Below, piece by piece: positions 1 to 6,813 of a stretch of 12,138 bases of DNA. Under the pieces are notes generated by a model. That model worked only from the letters and a program-made list of their open reading frames with translations. It was not told where the DNA came from and searched no databases. The stretch comes from JANQPA01 sp964628385 (GTDB lineage Bacteria > Bacteroidota > Bacteroidia > Chitinophagales > Saprospiraceae), in contig CAZVOD010000107.1 of NCBI GenBank assembly GCA_964628385.1, positions 1 through 12,138 of the forward strand, in the 5' to 3' direction. Position 1 is the stretch's first letter, and each line of letters starts with the position of its first letter. The position numbers were made by a program, and so were the translations under genes.

Positions 1-112
1 CTGCACAATGTTTTGTCTGCAAACATGAAACGACATTTTTAAACAACTTCCATATCTACAATCTTCTTATTAATTTAAGGAATGAGAAAAAAATAACTCA
101 TCATTTTTGACG

Positions 113-228
113 GGGGCTTTTGCCCCAATACTTCGTTAGAAAGCCTCGCCGACTTCAGAAAGGGGCCCCTTTTATCCCCTTTCTTCGTGTTGCATTGCCT
201 ACGCCTTCCGGCCGGCAGGTTTTCTGCC
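113..228. repeat. Cluster of palindromes, REP-like
   Basis: Three separate inverted repeats lie within about 115 bases. At 113-126, GGGGC and GCCCC flank a TTTT loop. At 157-184, AGAAAGGGG and CCCCTTTCT form a perfect 9-bp stem with a 10-base loop; it competes with the simple palindrome AAAGGGGCCCCTTT at 159-172. At 204-219, CCTTCCGGCCGGCAGG is a 16-bp palindrome with one mismatched pair, overlapping a GGCAG/CTGCC hairpin at 214-228. The GC-rich character stands out from the AT-rich flanks. This resembles extragenic repetitive palindromic DNA, but only a genome-wide count would show whether it is repeated. Confidence 0.45.
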
Positions 229-298
229 TTGTCTTGGAACAAAATCCCCTCGGTCAAAAAGTGCGATCTATTTATTGCTTATTCCTAAGACAGTTACA

Positions 299-327
299 GA
301 AAGGCCTAAATACTGGCCTTTTATTTT
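299..327 (+). terminator. Rho-independent terminator for an upstream plus-strand transcript
   Basis: AAAGGCC (300-306) and GGCCTTT (315-321) form a perfect 7-bp stem with an 8-base loop, followed by TATTTTAT on the plus strand. The tail is U-rich only in this direction. It ends 30 bases before the DUF434 start codon, so it must terminate a transcript from upstream: either a gene beyond the left edge or a small RNA in the first 300 bases. Confidence 0.6.
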
Positions 328-357
328 ATATCAATAAAATAACAAGCCCAACTTGTA

Positions 358-1077
358 ATGCCGGATAAAAGAAAACATCGTGGAGCTAATCCTGCCGACG
401 AACGGCTATTTGCTTCTGATCAGCAGCATAAGATGGCTATAGCAGCAAATGATCTGGCATGGCTATTAGGTAAGGGATATGGTGATAAAGCATCCTTAAA
501 ACTAGTAGGTGATCGATATCGGCTCAAGCAACGGCAGCGTTTGGCCCTCTCGCGTATTGTCTGTACGGAAATACAGCGGATTAATAGAAATGATAGGGCT
601 TTACAACCCGAAGCCTTGGCCGGAAAGTTGCTGCTTATTGACGGCTTTAATTTATTGATTACTATTGAAAGTGCCCTTTCCGGAGGTTTTATATTTGAAG
701 GCCTCGATGGTTGTTATAGAGATTTGGCCAGCATACATGGCACTTACAAAAGAGTAATAGAAACGGATCAAGCGTTAGAACTGATCGGAAGAGTACTGTG
801 CCGCCTTAATGTTAAAGAAGTAACATGGTTAATGGATAAGCCCGTTTCTAACAGCGGCCGGCTGAAATCCATACTGAAAGAATTGGCAGAAGAACAGGGT
901 TGGGCATGGCAGGCAGAGTTGGTTAACAATCCAGATACTGTACTGATTCATTCAACTATACCTATTGTCTCTAGTGATAGTCTGATCCTTGATCTGACAG
1001 CGTCATGGTTTAATTTGAATAAATACATCATCGATAATTTTGTACCTCAGGCAAGGATTCTACACTTCAATCCCTAA
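358..1077 (+). CDS. DUF434/DUF5616-type protein of unknown function
   Basis: A 239-residue cytoplasmic protein with no signal peptide or membrane segment. The N-terminal part (about residues 7-65) matches my memory of DUF434: HRGANPADERLF at 7-18, DLAWLLGKGY at 32-41, LVGDRY at 49-54 and a following RQR. The C-terminal part (about 88-239) corresponds to the DUF5616 region that normally follows it. Hydrophobic strands ending in acidic or polar residues are visible: LLLIDGFNLL at 91-100, WLMDKPVSNSG at 157-167 and SSDSLILDL at 205-213. The DGFN motif recalls the first catalytic strand of PIN/NYN-type nucleases, which is my inference and not an established function. The start is the first ATG after the upstream terminator. 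The gene stands alone and converges on the acyl-CoA dehydrogenase gene. Family assignment is fairly sure; function is unknown. Confidence 0.85.
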   Translation: MPDKRKHRGANPADERLFASDQQHKMAIAANDLAWLLGKGYGDKASLKLVGDRYRLKQRQRLALSRIVCTEIQRINRNDRALQPEALAGKLLLIDGFNLLITIESALSGGFIFEGLDGCYRDLASIHGTYKRVIETDQALELIGRVLCRLNVKEVTWLMDKPVSNSGRLKSILKELAEEQGWAWQAELVNNPDTVLIHSTIPIVSSDSLILDLTASWFNLNKYIIDNFVPQARILHFNP

Positions 1078-1084
1078 AAAAAGC

Positions 1085-1120
1085 AAACTAGAGTAACTTC
1101 CAAGTTACTCTGGTTTTATT
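1085..1120. terminator. Bidirectional terminator between convergent genes
   Basis: AGAGTAACTT (1090-1099) and AAGTTACTCT (1102-1111) form a perfect 10-bp stem around CC. The stem extends outward by a T-G wobble, a C-G pair and three A-T pairs. On the plus strand it runs into GGTTTTATTTTT; on the minus strand it runs into GTTTGCTTTTTTT. It therefore serves both the DUF434 gene, which ends at 1077, and the acyl-CoA dehydrogenase gene, which ends at 1143. Confidence 0.85.
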
Positions 1121-1142
1121 TTTAAAACTTTTCAGTTTATTA

Positions 1143-2285
1143 TTATTCCTTCAACACTTCTCTGGAGATAACCAGCTTTTGAATTTCTGAAGTTCCCTCA
1201 CCGATTGTACAAAGCTTGGAATCTCTGTAAAATTTCTCAACAGGAAAATCTTTCGTATATCCATAGCCACCATGAATTTGAATAGCGTCTGTAGCTATTT
1301 CTACAGCAATTTCAGATGCATAGTACTTGGCCATAGAAGATATTTTAGTCACTTTTTCTCCTTTATCTTTCAGCTCACCTGCTTTGCGGGTCAATAGCTC
1401 TGCCGCCTCAATTTTAGTAGCCATATCTGCCAGCTTAAAACTGATACCCTGGAAAGACGAAATGGGCTTACCAAATTGGTGACGCTCTTTTGAATACTTT
1501 ACAGAAGCTTCGTAAGAGCCTTTTGCTATTCCTAATGAAAGGGCCGCGATGGAGATACGTCCACCATCTAAAATTTTCATGGCCTGAATAAATCCTTCTC
1601 CTTCATTGCCCAGCATTTGACTTTTGTGAATTCTACAATTATCAAAAATCATTTCTGCTGTTTCTGAAGCGCGCATTCCCAGCTTGTTTTCTTTCTTACC
1701 AGCAGAAAAACCCGGAGTGCCTCTTTCTACAATAAATGCCGACATACCGTGGCTATCCAGTAGATCGCCTGTACGGACAATGACAACAGCTACAGCTCCG
1801 GATTTTCCGTGAGTAATCCAGTTTTTGGTACCGTTGATAACGTAGTAGTCGCCATCTTTTTCGGCTACACATTTCATACGGCCGGCATCACTACCTGTGT
1901 TGGGCTCTGTTAGTCCCCAGGCACCTATCCATTCGCCAGATGCTAATTTGGGTAAGTATTGATGCTTTTGTTCTTCAGTACCAAAAAGGAGAATGTGATT
2001 AGTGCATAATGAATTATGAGCTGCTACTGACAAACCAATGGAACTACATACTTTTGTAATCTCTTCAATAATGGTAATGTACTCATGGTATCCAAGCCCT
2101 GTACCTCCGTATGTTTCTGGTACTAATACGCCCATAAAACCATATTCTCCCATCTTGTGAAATAAATCAACAGGAAAATGTTGGCTTTCATCCCACTCCA
2201 TGACATGGGGGCGTATGTAATTCTCTGCAAAATCCCTGGCACTTTCTTTGATGAGTTGCAGGTTATCAAGTGTCTCTACAGTCAT
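1143..2285 (-). CDS. Acyl-CoA dehydrogenase, short/medium-chain type
   Basis: A 380-residue FAD-dependent acyl-CoA dehydrogenase, the usual full length for the family. It oxidises an acyl-CoA to the trans-2-enoyl-CoA in the cytoplasm, passing electrons to electron-transfer flavoprotein. The helical N-terminal domain covers about residues 1-120. The first family signature is at 124-136 (GLTEPNTGSDAGR) in the beta domain, and the second is at 336-355 (from QIHGGYGY to FYRD). The catalytic base is Glu363 in GEGTSEIQ. The position used by isovaleryl-CoA dehydrogenases is Gly instead (ILDGGR, 238-243), so a butyryl/short-chain type is more likely; exact substrate cannot be read. The gene is monocistronic in appearance: a terminator-like hairpin separates it from the phosphatase gene upstream, and no clear promoter element was found in front of it. 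Its ATG is preceded by A/T-rich DNA, common in Bacteroidota. Confidence 0.95.
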   Translation of the reverse strand: MTVETLDNLQLIKESARDFAENYIRPHVMEWDESQHFPVDLFHKMGEYGFMGVLVPETYGGTGLGYHEYITIIEEITKVCSSIGLSVAAHNSLCTNHILLFGTEEQKHQYLPKLASGEWIGAWGLTEPNTGSDAGRMKCVAEKDGDYYVINGTKNWITHGKSGAVAVVIVRTGDLLDSHGMSAFIVERGTPGFSAGKKENKLGMRASETAEMIFDNCRIHKSQMLGNEGEGFIQAMKILDGGRISIAALSLGIAKGSYEASVKYSKERHQFGKPISSFQGISFKLADMATKIEAAELLTRKAGELKDKGEKVTKISSMAKYYASEIAVEIATDAIQIHGGYGYTKDFPVEKFYRDSKLCTIGEGTSEIQKLVISREVLKE

Positions 2286-2362
2286 ATTCTTAAAAATTTA
2301 TCTTTTTACGGCTTTCAACACCATCAATAATACAAAAAAAACTAGCTTATGTTGGTTTTTTT

Positions 2363-2407
2363 AAAAAAAAATAACAAAGCCAAGACACAGCTTTGTGTCT
2401 AAGCTTT
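2363..2407 (-). terminator. Probable terminator of the alkaline phosphatase transcript
   Basis: On the minus strand AAAGC, a 2x2 internal loop and AGACACA pair with TGTGTCT and GCTTT around a 4-base loop (2376-2407). A run of nine U residues (complement of 2363-2371) follows seven bases after the stem. The hairpin lies about 115 bases past the phosphatase stop codon. A second, weaker stem (AAAGC/GCTTT at 2467-2485 with a short T run) sits between and could act instead. Confidence 0.5.
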
Positions 2408-2520
2408 TGTAGATCAAGCTTTGGAAGGCTTGTGAAAGAAGAGGTTTGCGAAAGGTACTACGATAAAAAGCAACACAAGGGCTTTGCAGCGGATGAAAAG
2501 GACGGCGTCAATTTTTATTG

Positions 2521-3657
2521 CTAATTTTTGTCAGCAGTTACGGGATCCAACCAGCCTAAAGCCTGCTGCATTTTGAAATAGATTTCATTATTTTGGTAAA
2601 TGCCTTCAAAAAGTTCCGCTCCGGGACCGTAGGCAAAGATTGGTACCATTGATGCAGTGTGGCCGGGAGTAGTAAATTTATACTTCATTCTGCCCATCTT
2701 TGAATGCTCATCGATGGCCATACCGCCGCATTCGTGATCAGTAGTAACGATAACGAGCGTATTGCCCTTTTTTTCGGCAAAATTTAATGCTTCTTGTATG
2801 GCCCGGTCAAAGTCAAGTAGCTCAGAGATGGCGTAGTCGCCGTCATTGGCATGCCCGCCCCAGTCTATCTGGCTACCTTCTACCATCATAAAAAAGCCTT
2901 CCTGGCTGCGCTGTTCCAAAAAGTACATGCCTTGCCTAGTGGCAAAAGAAAGGTAATTTCTGCCGGCGCCCACCGGAAGAGGCTTGGTATCGGCTGTGAA
3001 ATAAGCAAAGTTCCGCTCCGGGTCGGGAGAAGCACCTTCCATCTCCCGGTCGAGGAAATCAGCAACTAGGTATTGCTTGTTTTCCAGTTCTTTTATCAAA
3101 TTCCTTTCATCACTGCGGCGGTCAAAGTATTTTTTTCCACCCCCTACAAAGTAATCTATCTCTGTATTCAAGAAGTCAGCAGCGATAGCTTCATTTAGTA
3201 CTCTGTTGAACTGATGAGCAATAAAAGCGGCGGGTGTAGCATGTGTGATTGAAGATGTAGCTATTAGCCCTGTTGAAAGGCCTTTTTCTTCTGCTTCTTC
3301 TAGTATACTTTTTACCGGAACAGAATCCAGGTCCACGCCGATGGCTCCATTGTAAGTTTTTATGCCGCAGGCGAAGGCCGTAGCACCCGCTGCAGAATCG
3401 GTAATCAGGTCATTGGCTGATTGCTGCTTGTGAAGCCCAACTACAGGAAACCTTTCAAAGGATAATGGCTTATTAGAAGAATATACGGCCGCTGAAATTT
3501 GGGGCAGACCCATTCCATCGCCTATCAATAATATTATATTTTTTGCTTTTTGCCCTGGCTCGACAGCTCTAGGAGCTACTACCGCTACTTGTTGGCTTGA
3601 ACAGTAGGATAGTAGGAAAATTATGATCAACAGTCCGATTAGCGTTTTTTTCTGCAT
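2521..3657 (-). CDS. Alkaline phosphatase, PhoA family, lipoprotein
   Basis: A 378-residue phosphomonoesterase that releases phosphate from organic esters outside the cytoplasm. The first 19 residues are a lipoprotein signal: MQKK, a hydrophobic core, then LSYC with Cys19 as the lipidated residue. All core active-site elements of the family are visible: Asp47 in IGDGMG, nucleophile Ser88 in TDSAAGATAF, His139 and Thr141 in THATPAAF, Arg152, Glu260 and Asp265/His269 in VEGSQIDWGGH, Asp307/His308 in TTDHECGG and His333 in PGHTA. The Asp153 position of E. coli PhoA is His here (His139), as in many PhoA relatives. The protein is shorter than E. coli PhoA (about 470), in line with compact bacterial versions. 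The gene appears monocistronic. No Pho box was recognised, so phosphate regulation cannot be claimed. Confidence 0.95.
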   Translation of the reverse strand: MQKKTLIGLLIIIFLLSYCSSQQVAVVAPRAVEPGQKAKNIILLIGDGMGLPQISAAVYSSNKPLSFERFPVVGLHKQQSANDLITDSAAGATAFACGIKTYNGAIGVDLDSVPVKSILEEAEEKGLSTGLIATSSITHATPAAFIAHQFNRVLNEAIAADFLNTEIDYFVGGGKKYFDRRSDERNLIKELENKQYLVADFLDREMEGASPDPERNFAYFTADTKPLPVGAGRNYLSFATRQGMYFLEQRSQEGFFMMVEGSQIDWGGHANDGDYAISELLDFDRAIQEALNFAEKKGNTLVIVTTDHECGGMAIDEHSKMGRMKYKFTTPGHTASMVPIFAYGPGAELFEGIYQNNEIYFKMQQALGWLDPVTADKN

Positions 3658-4111
3658 GTTTTATCAATCTATGATTCGATGAATGATTAAGTAGCCAAAT
3701 AAAATACTGTTAATAAAGAATTTGTATCGGTATGGTGGAATATTGTTTTGTTTGCCCGTATTTTTACTTTTAGATTTCAGGAGTGCCAGAAGCCTTTGTG
3801 AACATCTATTCCGGCAACCCTTTTTCTATAATTTACGCTTTAAAAAAAGTACAGCATTCAGAATACAAGACAACTAATCACTTAAAAGGGGGGTATTAAA
3901 GGTGTATGCTTTTCTTTAAATAATTGAATGACAATGTTTTGAGCATGTTTATCCATAAATGATGGCTTTTTGTCTTTTTTCTTTCGATTGATTTACAAAC
4001 TAATTTAGGCTTGTTCCATAAAACGCGCCAGCAATGATTTACAAATACTCCAAAAATAACTTCTTAATTTTAAAACGCAATTTACAAATGATTTACAAAT
4101 ATCAGAAACTC
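3658..4111. other. Divergent intergenic region between phosphatase and CotH-like lipoprotein genes
   Basis: This 454-base AT-rich stretch separates two divergently transcribed genes and should hold both promoters. I found no exact TAnnTTTG element for either. The closest for the phosphatase is TTTATTTG (complement of 3696-3703, one mismatch), but it lacks a TTG at the right spacing. The right-hand end contains four copies of (G/A)ATTTACAAA and a duplicated start-codon region, listed separately. No open frame here looks like a gene. Confidence 0.55.
4020..4101 (+). repeat. Imperfect direct duplication around the start codon
   Basis: AAAACGC followed by AATGATTTACAAATA occurs at 4020-4047 and again at 4072-4101. 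The 15-base part is identical in both copies, 54 bases apart; AAAACGC is 52 bases apart. Two further copies of the (G/A)ATTTACAAA core lie at 3990-3999 and 4079-4088. The duplication creates two in-frame ATG codons, 4034 and 4088, each encoding MIYKY. Confidence 0.7.
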
Positions 4112-5242
4112 ATGGTAAAACCGAGTATCATTATATCCACTATTCTGTTTTCACTGCACGCAATTGTGGCTTGCTCTAGCCCGCAGGTGTTTTCTAATGC
4201 AACCTATCAAAAGACACTTAACAAGAATAACGATCCGAAAACGATTTTTGATGTATTAAATGCCGCTGATGAAGTGTTAAAAGTAAATTTAAAACTGAAT
4301 TTAGCGCCATTGCTGGAAGATCGTGCTTTTGATGGAGAGGAAGAGGGAATATTATCTTTCAGGAATGCTGACAAGCAAATGGTTCAGTATGAAGTAGATG
4401 TACAACTGCGAGGCAAGTACCGTCGTAAGGTGTGTCAATTCCCCCCGTTTATGCTGAAGTTTTCAAAAGATAGGCTGGAAGATGAGGGCCTTGGTGACCA
4501 CAATGATATTAAGCTGGTGACGCACTGTCTGGCTGATAAAATAATCGGTAACGAAAATGTTGCACAGGAATATTTGCTATACAAAATGTATCAGGAGCTA
4601 ACTAATAAAAGCTACCGGGTTCAGTTGATAAGAATAACCTACGAAGATAAATTTGGAAACTACCCCCAAAAGAAGCGCTACGGATTTCTAATTGAAGATA
4701 CCGATGAAATGGCCGAGCGAATAGGCGGTTTGGAATGTGAAGATTGTATCAATTTGCCTGCTGATTCTCTGGAGTTGAAAACGGAAAATCTCATGGCTAT
4801 TTTTCAATTTATGGTGGGCAATGCCGATTACAATGTAGCTATGAACAGAAATATAAAAATAGTAGATCCGGGTAAAGGCGTCAAAAAGATACCTGTTCCT
4901 TACGATTTCGATTTTTCTGGTATTATTGCCGCTTCTTACGCTATTCCCAATAATGATTTTGGGTTGACTTCGATCAAAGACAGGGCTTATCTGGGTATGC
5001 AAGCCAATAAGGAATATTTTGAAGAAAATCTTGCGCTATTCAAGAAAAAGGAGAATGACTTCAAAAATATTATTAGAAACTCTAATCTGCTTAGTACAGA
5101 GACCAAAGATAAAATGATAGTATACTTAAACAGTTTCTATGATTTCCTGGATACTATTGACGAAGCTGAAGATATATTAAAGCAAATGCGTGCTCATGGT
5201 GGTGACTTTAGCGGACCTGCTGCGCAGTTTTTAAACAACTAA
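4112..5242 (+). CDS. Putative lipoprotein with CotH-kinase-like motifs
   Basis: From the ATG at 4112 this is a 376-residue protein with a textbook lipoprotein signal: Lys3, a hydrophobic stretch and IVAC ending at Cys21. ATGs at 4034 and 4088 are in frame, but they only add a charged leader from the duplicated start region, so 4112 is preferred. No named family was recognised with certainty. The order of motifs recalls CotH-type atypical kinases: LRGKYRRK at 99-106 followed by FPPF and LKF, KLVTHC at 134-139, a helix EYLLYKMYQELT at 153-164, GNADYN at 236-241 and YDFDFSG at 264-270. In CotH proteins the corresponding late motifs supply the catalytic Asp/Asn and the metal-binding DxD. A CEDC pair sits at 209-212. 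Kinase-like function is inference. The gene is monocistronic and converges on rarA with only 10 bases between the stops. Confidence 0.8.
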   Translation: MVKPSIIISTILFSLHAIVACSSPQVFSNATYQKTLNKNNDPKTIFDVLNAADEVLKVNLKLNLAPLLEDRAFDGEEEGILSFRNADKQMVQYEVDVQLRGKYRRKVCQFPPFMLKFSKDRLEDEGLGDHNDIKLVTHCLADKIIGNENVAQEYLLYKMYQELTNKSYRVQLIRITYEDKFGNYPQKKRYGFLIEDTDEMAERIGGLECEDCINLPADSLELKTENLMAIFQFMVGNADYNVAMNRNIKIVDPGKGVKKIPVPYDFDFSGIIAASYAIPNNDFGLTSIKDRAYLGMQANKEYFEENLALFKKKENDFKNIIRNSNLLSTETKDKMIVYLNSFYDFLDTIDEAEDILKQMRAHGGDFSGPAAQFLNN

Positions 5243-5252
5243 CCCGGCCGTT

Positions 5253-6527
5253 TTAATACTTTCTTTTTTCCCATCGGGAAGATAGAAACTGCCTGAGTTT
5301 TTCTTCAGAAGCATTGTTTTGAGGAAAATAAAGCTGCAGGTTTTGTAGTGTATCTGGAAGGTAATTTTGAGAAACAAAATGCTCGGGAAAATCATGTGGA
5401 TACTCGTAATCACCACCGTAATTGAGGTCTTTCATCAGTTTAGTAGGGGCATTGCGTAGGTGAAGCGGTACATTTTGCCGGCCCGTTTGCCGAATGGTAC
5501 GCTGAGCCTCGTTAATGGCGAGGTAAGCCGCGTTGCTTTTGGGAGAGCTGGCTAGGTAAATAACTACCTGAGAAAGAATGATACGTCCTTCTGGCATACC
5601 TACCGCCTGCACGGCCTGAAATGCTGAGTTGGCCAGTAATAGGGCGTTGGGATTTGCTAGGCCTATGTCTTCAGCTGCTGAAATAAGAATGCGGCGAGCG
5701 ATAAATTTTATATCTTCTCCTCCCTCCAGCATCCTGGCCATCCAGTACACTGCCGCATCCGGGTCACTACCTCTGATGGCCTTTATCATAGCCGAAGCAA
5801 TATCGTAATGTTGATCCCCACCTTTGTCATAGCTCAATTGATTATTCTGAAGCAAGCGCTGCACCAGCGCATTGTCGATCACAAAAGGCTGTTCTTTATT
5901 TTCGTTGTAATTGGTCACTAACTCTAAAACATTGTACAACTTTCTTCCATCGCCACCGGAATACAGTAGTAGTGCATCATATTCCTCAACCTCAATGTGC
6001 TGCTTACTCAACAACTCATCTTTTTTGATCGCTTTATCAACCATTTGTATCAGCTCTTCCTTATTCAGATGATGCAGTTGATAAACCTGACACCTGGAAA
6101 GCAGAGCCGGAATGATTTCAAAAGAAGGGTTTTCGGTAGTAGCACCAATTAAAGTGACTGTACCCTTTTCTACCGCTCCCAGTAGAGAATCTTGCTGAGA
6201 TTTACTAAATCGATGGATTTCATCTATGAAAAGTATAGGGTTGGGGCGATTGAAAAATTGTTGCTTTTCTGCCTTTTGAATCGTCTCCCGAATATCTTTT
6301 ACACCGGAGTTAATAGCACTCAAAGTATGGAAAGGGCGCTTGAGGTCATTAGCGATAATATTAGCTAGCGTAGTTTTGCCGACTCCGGGCGGCCCCCACA
6401 AAATGACAGATGGCAGGGTATCGGCGTGTATGGCCTGGTGAAGCACAGTACCCGGTCCAACAAGATGTTGTTGGCCGATATAATCTTTAAGTTGTTCAGG
6501 GCGCATTCTTTCGGCAAGCGGTCTCAT
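5253..6527 (-). CDS. rarA: Replication-associated recombination protein A (RarA/MgsA), AAA+ ATPase
   Basis: A 424-residue clamp-loader-like AAA+ ATPase that acts at stalled replication forks and single-strand/double-strand junctions, normally as a tetramer. Visible in order: Walker A GPPGVGKTT at 45-53, Walker B LFIDEIHRF at 99-107, sensor 1 IGATTENPS at 127-135, the arginine-finger region LLSRC at 142-146, sensor 2 GDGRK at 192-196, then the MgsA C-terminal oligomerisation domain (about 235-420) with RGSDPDAAVYWMARML at 252-267 and the EDIGLANP stretch at 286-293. Length is typical, and MRPLAERMRP at the N-terminus is the usual start for the family. It is transcribed alone. No TAnnTTTG element was found in front of it, and there is no terminator in the 10-base gap to the convergent lipoprotein gene. 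Confidence 0.97.
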   Translation of the reverse strand: MRPLAERMRPEQLKDYIGQQHLVGPGTVLHQAIHADTLPSVILWGPPGVGKTTLANIIANDLKRPFHTLSAINSGVKDIRETIQKAEKQQFFNRPNPILFIDEIHRFSKSQQDSLLGAVEKGTVTLIGATTENPSFEIIPALLSRCQVYQLHHLNKEELIQMVDKAIKKDELLSKQHIEVEEYDALLLYSGGDGRKLYNVLELVTNYNENKEQPFVIDNALVQRLLQNNQLSYDKGGDQHYDIASAMIKAIRGSDPDAAVYWMARMLEGGEDIKFIARRILISAAEDIGLANPNALLLANSAFQAVQAVGMPEGRIILSQVVIYLASSPKSNAAYLAINEAQRTIRQTGRQNVPLHLRNAPTKLMKDLNYGGDYEYPHDFPEHFVSQNYLPDTLQNLQLYFPQNNASEEKLRQFLSSRWEKRKY

Positions 6528-6813
6528 ATCTAAATTTAATCAGTGAACGTAATTTGGGTTTTAATAAAAAGATAAAATATATGGAAATATAAATTCTTTT
6601 TCCTCTTTTTAATTTTTTAAGGAAAGCGTTATATTTGATTGAACATATCTTGGCAAAAAATGCGCTCCCTCCTGAATGCATTTTCTATTTTATGCCGTAT
6701 AAGAAATAACATACTATGAAGAATTGATTTTGGGATGAAGATTTATAATTATTTATCATTCCCCAAACTTGCTTAGCAAATTTGGGATTACTATTGAGAA
6801 AACTAAAGAGATT
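6528..6813. other. Divergent intergenic region with a hairpin in the leader
   Basis: This stretch lies between the divergent rarA and beta-sandwich genes. It holds the plus-strand promoter element at 6630-6637 and, about 20 bases after it, an inverted repeat AAAATGC (6657-6663) / GCATTTT (6678-6684) with a 14-base loop containing CTCCCTCC. The stem is followed by CTATTTTAT, so it looks weakly terminator-like within the leader. Three short ATG-led frames here end after a few codons and are not called. Confidence 0.5.
6608..6637 (+). promoter_or_regulatory. Candidate promoter for the beta-sandwich protein gene
   Basis: TATATTTG at 6630-6637 exactly matches the Bacteroidota -7 element TAnnTTTG. 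Only a TTT (6608-6610), not TTG, lies 19 bases upstream, so the -33 element is weak. Transcription from here would give a leader of about 170 bases before the ATG at 6814. Confidence 0.45.

Larger units (their letters stand above)
1..357. other. Non-coding stretch upstream of the DUF434 gene
   Basis: No convincing gene is visible in these 357 bases. Frame 1 is open only to a stop at 40-42, and frame 3 only to a stop at 108-110, so at most a short tail of an upstream plus-strand gene could enter. A 60-codon minus-strand frame over 75-257 runs through palindromic DNA and gives a low-complexity, Arg/Pro/Lys-rich product, so it is not called. The stretch contains the palindrome cluster and plus-strand terminator listed separately. 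No exact TAnnTTTG element was found on either strand. Confidence 0.6.

Noticed and set aside
75..257. A 60-codon minus-strand open frame
   Set aside because: It runs through the palindrome cluster, gives an Arg/Pro/Lys-rich product of no recognisable family and has no promoter element; such frames are typical of extragenic palindromic DNA.
2372..2523. An open plus-strand frame in the gap between phosphatase and acyl-CoA dehydrogenase genes
   Set aside because: It has no ATG; the only alternative start is a GTG giving about 30 residues. It runs through the phosphatase terminator region and into the phosphatase stop, with no family resemblance.
4034..4111. Earlier ATG codons (4034, 4088) as start of the CotH-like lipoprotein
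   Set aside because: They add residues from a DNA duplication in front of a complete lipoprotein signal that already begins at 4112. The start at 4088 remains possible.
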